Assembly: GCA_031270565.1 (NCBI GenBank)
Contig: JAISXJ010000112.1
Span: 1 to 9,628 of the forward strand
Direction: 5' to 3'
Length of the DNA: 9,628 nucleotides
Origin: Prevotellaceae bacterium
Lineage (GTDB): Bacteria > Bacteroidota > Bacteroidia > Bacteroidales > Paludibacteraceae
The translations under genes and the position numbers were made by a program. Below are positions 6,125-9,628 of this stretch, in pieces (the stretch's first letter is position 1; every line of letters starts with the position of its first letter). The notes beneath the pieces were generated by a model. That model saw only the letters and a list, made by a program, of their open reading frames with translations. It did no database searches and had not been told where the DNA came from.

Positions 6125-7864
6125 TTAAACCATGCGGATGTCGCATATCATCAGTTGCGTCGAGACTTTACCGTTAAAGATATTTTCTTCGACAGTATAA
6201 CAAATATCAATGGCTTTATTTTGTTTCAAATGGCTCAGAATGGTAGCCATATCGTAATTTCTCATCAACGCCGAAGCAAAAGCGATGCCAGAAAAGACGG
6301 CTTTGGTATCATCAACCATTTCCAGCTTCAGGTGCTTTTGCTCTTTTCCAACCAGTCGGCTACCTCCACGGTCAAATACGCGGCGCGTCTGAAAAACGGG
6401 CTTCATATTGCAGGGACCAAACGGATTAAACTGTTTGAGAATACGAACAAATTTGGGAGTAATGTCTTTCAGAGTAATTTCCGCATCTATTTCAACCTGC
6501 GGGGAAAGTTGTTCCGGCAAAATAGTTGCTCTTACCGATGCTTCAAACTGTTGTTTAAACGTTTCAAGATTTTTTATCGGAAGCGACAATCCTGCGGCAT
6601 ACATGTGTCCCCCAAAATTGACGAGTAACGAACGGCACGTATCTATGGCGTTATACAGGTCAAATCCGGGCACCGACCGTGCCGAACCGCAAAGCATGTC
6701 GCTGTCGGGAATGCCGGCAAGTACAATAGTTGGCTTGTGAAATTCCTCCGCCAGACGCGACGCCACAATACCTACAATGCCTTTGTTCCAATTCTGATTA
6801 TAGACGACTAACGTCCGAGTATCGGTGAGTTGGTCGGCAGAGGGAATGATGGTTTTTGCCTCATCTGTGGTACGCTTGTCCAGATCACGCCGTTCATTGT
6901 TGTAGGCGTCAATGTCGGAACATTTTTCACGCGCCGTCTGTACATTGTTGGTAATTAACAGTTCTACAACCTCGTTACCGGTACGCATGCGTCCGGAAGC
7001 ATTAATACGGGGGCCTATTTTGAAAACGACATCACTAATGTCAATCTCCTTGTCGGATAAGTTGCAGACCTCAATGATGTGTTTTAATCCGAAACTGGGA
7101 TTGCTGTTGAGTTTGGCTAATCCGCAGAATGCCAGCACACGGTTCTCTCCGGTAATCGGCACAATATCGGAAGCAATGCTCACAGCCACCAAATCAATAT
7201 ATTTTTCCAGATTGGCAAAGGGAATTTCATTACTCAGAGAAAAAGCTTGCAGCAACTTGAAGCCCACGCCGCATCCGGAAAGATATTCATACGGATAATG
7301 GCAGTCATTCCGTTTAGGATCAAGCACTGCTACGGCATCAGGAAGAATATTATCGGCTGTATGGTGGTCGCAGATGATGAAATCAATCCCGTAACTATTG
7401 GCTAATGCTATCTTGTCAACGGCTTTAATGCCGCAATCAAGCGCAATGATAAGCGTATATCCCTCTCTGTGAGCATATTCAATACTCTGTGTAGATATGC
7501 CATAACCCTCGCTGTTTCTGTCGGGAATGTAGTATCCGATAGACGGTGTAAAACTTGACAGGAACCCGAACACCATAGCAACGGCGGTTGTTCCATCCAC
7601 ATCGTAATCGCCATAAACCAGAATCTTTTCTTTCTGCTGTAACGCCCGATTGAGCCTTTCCACAGCACGATCCATATCTTTCATCAGGTAAGGGTCGTGC
7701 AATTGTGCGAGGGCAGGACGAAAAAATTGCCTTGCTTCTTCAAATGTGCAGACATTCCTTTCTGCCAGAAGGCGCGACAAAAGCGGATCAAAATCTTTCT
7801 CTAATTGCCTGACCGACTGTTCCTGTTCTGCAGAAAGAGATATAAGTTTCCATATCGGTGTCAT
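6125..7864 (-). CDS. recJ: Single-stranded-DNA-specific exonuclease RecJ
   Basis: A 579-residue RecJ, the 5'-to-3' single-strand DNA exonuclease of recombination repair and mismatch repair. The DHH domain shows motif I YGDYDVDGTTA (84-94), DCG (143-145) and CDHH (165-168), all with metal-binding aspartates and histidines, followed by PRINASGRM (285-293). The DHHA1 domain has NWNKGIVGIVASRL (358-371), GSARS and the substrate-binding GGHMYAAG (418-425). The C-terminal OB-type region includes NPFGPCNMKPVF (480-491). Length and motifs are complete for the family. The ATG at 7864 fits the family N-terminus, which begins just before the conserved sequence W-K. It lies 198 nt after rpmE2 with no clear own promoter, and DUF2851 follows on the same strand. 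Confidence 0.96.
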   Translation of the reverse strand: MTPIWKLISLSAEQEQSVRQLEKDFDPLLSRLLAERNVCTFEEARQFFRPALAQLHDPYLMKDMDRAVERLNRALQQKEKILVYGDYDVDGTTAVAMVFGFLSSFTPSIGYYIPDRNSEGYGISTQSIEYAHREGYTLIIALDCGIKAVDKIALANSYGIDFIICDHHTADNILPDAVAVLDPKRNDCHYPYEYLSGCGVGFKLLQAFSLSNEIPFANLEKYIDLVAVSIASDIVPITGENRVLAFCGLAKLNSNPSFGLKHIIEVCNLSDKEIDISDVVFKIGPRINASGRMRTGNEVVELLITNNVQTAREKCSDIDAYNNERRDLDKRTTDEAKTIIPSADQLTDTRTLVVYNQNWNKGIVGIVASRLAEEFHKPTIVLAGIPDSDMLCGSARSVPGFDLYNAIDTCRSLLVNFGGHMYAAGLSLPIKNLETFKQQFEASVRATILPEQLSPQVEIDAEITLKDITPKFVRILKQFNPFGPCNMKPVFQTRRVFDRGGSRLVGKEQKHLKLEMVDDTKAVFSGIAFASALMRNYDMATILSHLKQNKAIDICYTVEENIFNGKVSTQLMICDIRMV

Positions 7865-7995
7865 ATCTGTTTATGGATTAGCTTCCCTGTGTCTCTTTGA
7901 AAGAGCGTCAGGGGATGGGAATATTTTGGAAAAATTACAAATGCGCCACATTCTCCCTCAAACAAAGAGAAACTGTAAAAACGGCACGAATCTAA

Positions 7996-8030
7996 GAGAG
8001 AGGCTATCCAACTATTGAACAGCCTCTCTC
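7996..8030 (-). terminator. Hairpin after rpmE2, possible terminator
   Basis: gagagaggct (7996-8005) and agcctctctc (8021-8030) form a perfect 10-bp GC-containing stem with a 15-nt loop, 33 nt past the rpmE2 stop codon. On the minus strand the stem is followed by TTAGATTC and only later by a run of five T, so termination may be partial. That would allow some read-through into recJ. Confidence 0.5.
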
Positions 8031-8062
8031 AGCATAGCTCTTTGTAACACCGGAAACAAAGG

Positions 8063-8323
8063 TTATTTGTTTCTGGTTGCTCTGTTTTGGTAACGGCTCA
8101 TAAACTTGTCCACACGACCGGCTGTATCCACCAGCTTTGTTTTGCCGGTGTAGAACGGATGCGATGAACTTGAAATTTCGAGTTTTACCAAAGGATAAGT
8201 TACCCCGTCAATAACGATGTTTTCTTTCGTAGTAACGGTGGAACGTGTGATAAATGCATCATCGTTCGACATATCCTTAAACACTACAGGGCGATAGCTT
8301 TCCGGATGAATTCCTTTCTTCAT
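8063..8323 (-). CDS. rpmE2: 50S ribosomal protein L31 type B
   Basis: An 86-residue L31 of the type B form, a protein of the large ribosomal subunit at the intersubunit bridge region. The family opening MKKGIHPESYRPVVF, the middle LEISSSSHPFYTGK and the ending RVDKFMSRYQNR are all present. It lacks the CxxC zinc-binding cysteines of type A L31; there is no cysteine at all, so it is zinc-independent. The ATG at 8323 gives the standard length. It has its own promoter at 8501-8530 and an unusually long structured leader. A hairpin follows the stop codon, and recJ lies downstream on the same strand. Confidence 0.97.
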   Translation of the reverse strand: MKKGIHPESYRPVVFKDMSNDDAFITRSTVTTKENIVIDGVTYPLVKLEISSSSHPFYTGKTKLVDTAGRVDKFMSRYQNRATRNK

Positions 8324-8500
8324 TGTTCTTAATATTGAGATTATTACTGTTTATTTTTCCTTAACCACCGATTGGACTGCGCAAACAGCTTGCCTGTCTG
8401 TTGGTGTAAATACCGAACATAAACCGCTGTTTGTTACTGAATGAGAGGCTCTAAAAGGTTTTTTTTGCCATTTGCAGTTACTCGCCATCCAATGAGGGCG
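8324..8500 (-). promoter_or_regulatory. Long structured leader of rpmE2, candidate r-protein leader
   Basis: From the predicted start near 8495 to the ATG the mRNA has a leader of about 170 nt, long for a Bacteroidetes gene. Two distant pairings nest inside each other. AUUGGA (8493-8488) at the very 5' end pairs with UCCAAU (8376-8371). Inside it CAAACAGC (8433-8426) pairs perfectly over 8 bp with GCUGUUUG (8389-8382). The 35 nt before the ATG are A-rich and unstructured. Ribosomal proteins including L31 are commonly autoregulated through such leaders; that this one binds L31 is inference. No RNA family could be checked. Confidence 0.5.
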
Positions 8501-8530
8501 CAAAGGTAGATATAATTTACCAATTGGCAA
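8501..8530 (-). promoter_or_regulatory. Promoter of rpmE2
   Basis: TTG (8530-8528), a 19-bp spacer and TACCTTTG (8508-8501) on the minus strand match the Bacteroidetes consensus. It sits 178 nt before the rpmE2 ATG, which defines the long leader. Confidence 0.7.
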
Positions 8531-8762
8531 TGCACATTATAAGGTATTTTATAATTCGCATAATTTTTATTTTAATTTCGGCATAAAAGTATAACCAACA
8601 GTTATTGTAGAATATTCACAATATTTAATGCTCGTCCGAATACCAAATATCCAAACTTCTGCGACCTGCGTAAATGCTCGTGCCTGCATAAAAAGGAATG
8701 TCCCCAAAGTCTCTCCCTGTTAGATTAAAAGTAATACCTGTCTATTGATGCAAAAAAATATC
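8531..8762. other. Gene-poor divergent region with an unrecognised small open frame
   Basis: This AT-rich stretch between the rpmE2 promoter and the thioesterase promoter holds no recognisable gene. On the minus strand a frame from 8743 to a stop at 8625 reads TGITFNLTGRDFGDIPFYAG then TSIYAGRRSLDIWYSDEH. It follows a TAG stop and has no ATG, and its composition is more protein-like than expected for spacer. A second minus-strand frame with an ATG (8689-8567, 40 residues, MQARAFTQVAEV...) overlaps it. One could be a gene remnant; I recognise neither. The 9-mer aatgctcgt occurs twice (8627 and 8673). Confidence 0.4.
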
Positions 8763-8817
8763 TACTTTTGGAGCGTTGTAAATCAATCACCGGATAACAT
8801 ATCTCAAGACAGGCATT
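8733..8817. repeat. Inverted repeat flanking the thioesterase promoter
   Basis: aatacctgtctattg (8733-8747) and caagacaggcatt (8805-8817) are imperfect inverted copies with a perfect 7-bp core cctgtct/agacagg. They bracket the -7 element at 8763-8770. The left arm lies upstream of the predicted transcription start, so a DNA-level role such as an operator pair is more plausible than an RNA hairpin. Chance is possible. Confidence 0.35.
8763..8770 (+). promoter_or_regulatory. -7 element of the thioesterase gene
   Basis: TACTTTTG matches TAnnTTTG and lies 81 nt before the ATG at 8852. No proper TTTG stands 19-21 bp upstream. Transcription would start near 8777 and give a leader of about 75 nt. 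Confidence 0.45.
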
Positions 8818-8851
8818 TTTGTTGAAATTTCTTTTATCAAACTAAAAAACA

Positions 8852-9259
8852 ATGGCTTTAATTTACGAACTAAAAATGAAAGTGCGTGATTACGAATGTG
8901 ATGCGCAGGGAGTGGTCAATAATGCAAACTATCTGCACTATTTCGAAGCCACCCGCCACGAACTGATGGAAGATTGCGGTTTACGTCTGCGCGACCTGAC
9001 TGATGATCATATTCTTCCTCTACTGCGTAGTGCAAAAGTGGAATACCTGCACTCGTTGCGTGGTTCCGACGAATTTCTCAGTCGTGTGAGGATAGAACGC
9101 AGGGGGATACGCTATTTTTTTCTGCAGGATATAATACGTATTTCTGATAATGTCCTGTGTGCCAAAGGCGAGATAGAGGTTGTTTGCCTTATTGACGGCA
9201 AAGTGTCGAAGCCCGATCTTTTCGACAGAGTAATGTCCGATTATATCACGTGGCGTTAG
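8852..9259 (+). CDS. Acyl-CoA thioesterase, 4HBT hotdog fold (YbgC/FadM-like)
   Basis: A 135-residue hotdog-fold thioesterase of the 4-hydroxybenzoyl-CoA thioesterase family, which hydrolyses acyl-CoA or acyl-carrier thioesters in the cytoplasm. The signature region VRDYECDAQGVVNNANYLHY (11-30) contains the catalytic Asp17 and the helix-capping VNNANY motif. FEATRHELMEDCG (31-43) forms the start of the central hotdog helix, and LRSAKVEYLHSLRGSDEF (58-75) the next strand pair. Length is typical and the protein is complete. The ATG at 8852 follows an A-rich leader (aaaaaacaATG). It is a single gene on the plus strand. Substrate chain length cannot be told from the sequence. Confidence 0.93.
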   Translation: MALIYELKMKVRDYECDAQGVVNNANYLHYFEATRHELMEDCGLRLRDLTDDHILPLLRSAKVEYLHSLRGSDEFLSRVRIERRGIRYFFLQDIIRISDNVLCAKGEIEVVCLIDGKVSKPDLFDRVMSDYITWR

Positions 9260-9400
9260 TATTACATTCGGGAAACGCTTTGTCCGTCATCAATGGTGAC
9301 AGGATGAATTGAGGATATCTTTTTTCGGTCGTTGTTGCGGGATGATGAATGTTAGGATTGTAAGGCTTTGCCGTTTTTGTCTGCGTTCTGTTATATCTCG

Positions 9401-9628
9401 CTATTCAAAATAGAATTTATCATTCTGCCAATTTTCGGGATTATGAATGATATAATCCAATATATTTTGGTGCGACTGCTGGTTACGGATGATGTGTTCG
9501 TAATAATTGCGTTGCCATAATTTTTTGTTGAATGGATGCCAACCCAATGTTTTTACCCCACGTATATATTCGTTGGTGGACATGGTTTTAAACCATTGTG
9601 TTACCGCACGTAGGGGCGAACCTATGTG
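9401..9628 (-). CDS. REP-associated transposase (Y1/HUH, RAYT), C-terminal part
   Basis: A minus-strand frame ending at 9401 and open through the right edge; 75 codons are visible. It reads HIGSPLRAVTQWFKTMSTNE, then YIRGVKTLGWHPFNKKLWQR, NYYEHIIRN, and ends in NPENWQNDKFYFE. The block WQRNYYEHIIRN is the hallmark of RAYT/Y1 transposases and carries the catalytic tyrosine that nicks single-stranded DNA. The HUH histidines lie outside the window. The internal ATG at 9583 is not the true start, because the frame continues upstream with family-like sequence. RAYTs are single-copy domesticated relatives of IS200/IS605 transposases tied to REP palindromes. The 141 bp between this gene and the thioesterase show no gene and no clear terminator. 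Confidence 0.88.
   Translation of the reverse strand, partial: HIGSPLRAVTQWFKTMSTNEYIRGVKTLGWHPFNKKLWQRNYYEHIIRNQQSHQNILDYIIHNPENWQNDKFYFE
9610..9628. repeat. Half of a REP-like palindrome inside the RAYT reading frame
   Basis: gtaggggcgaac (9610-9621) is followed by ctatgt and the first g of what would be a gttcgcccctac arm; the window ends in the loop. This motif is a widespread REP-type palindrome. Here it is in frame with the transposase and encodes HIGSPLR. Confidence 0.5.

Noticed and set aside
9270..9320. Possible terminator behind the thioesterase gene
   Set aside because: The small hairpin gtcatc-aat-ggtgac has only six pairs, and the T-run lies too far downstream.

Overview
The window looks like a chromosomal segment of a Bacteroidetes bacterium, most likely of the order Bacteroidales. 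Several start regions carry the TAnnTTTG -7 element typical of this phylum (usually TACCTTTG), three of them with a TTG/TTTG about 19-20 bp upstream. Start codons have A-rich leaders rather than Shine-Dalgarno sequences. The conserved genes (a PNPase with an Arg/Pro-rich tail, RecJ, type B L31, DUF2851, a lipoprotein nitroreductase) all read like Bacteroidales proteins.

Layout, left to right. Positions 1-104 hold the start of an unrecognised minus-strand gene and its promoter. A 64-codon helix-turn-helix fragment, probably the tail of a dead recombinase, overlaps that promoter. Next, all minus-strand, come a strong intrinsic terminator, tRNA-Arg(CCG), a small hairpin and pnp. The tRNA has no visible promoter and is probably co-transcribed with pnp. 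A lipoprotein nitroreductase follows on the minus strand, and upstream of it lies a short fossil of what looks like a FISUMP-type surface protein.

Positions 3626-4605 (plus strand) hold an AT-rich accessory module. A two-domain DUF3791-type protein overlaps by 4 bp the start of a DUF3990 protein, a family with ADP-ribosyltransferase-like sequence features. The layout (small partner first, ATGA overlap, its own -7 element, flanked by a fossil gene and imperfect repeats) suggests a toxin-antitoxin-like or defence module. This is the best candidate here for poorly described biology.

Positions 4783-8530 (minus strand) are a conserved housekeeping block: rpmE2 (L31 type B), recJ and a DUF2851 gene. 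rpmE2 has a leader of about 175 nt with nested long-range pairing, which looks like a ribosomal-protein autoregulatory leader. The gene-poor stretch 8531-8851 holds a plus-strand -7 element and an unrecognised small open frame. It is followed by a plus-strand hotdog-fold acyl-CoA thioesterase. The right edge carries the C-terminal part of a REP-associated (Y1/HUH) transposase whose reading frame contains one arm of a REP-like palindrome.

Functionally this is mostly core metabolism (RNA decay, DNA repair, ribosome, thioester hydrolysis) interrupted by accessory and decayed sequence at three places: beside the tRNA, at 3.4-4.75 kb, and at the right edge.
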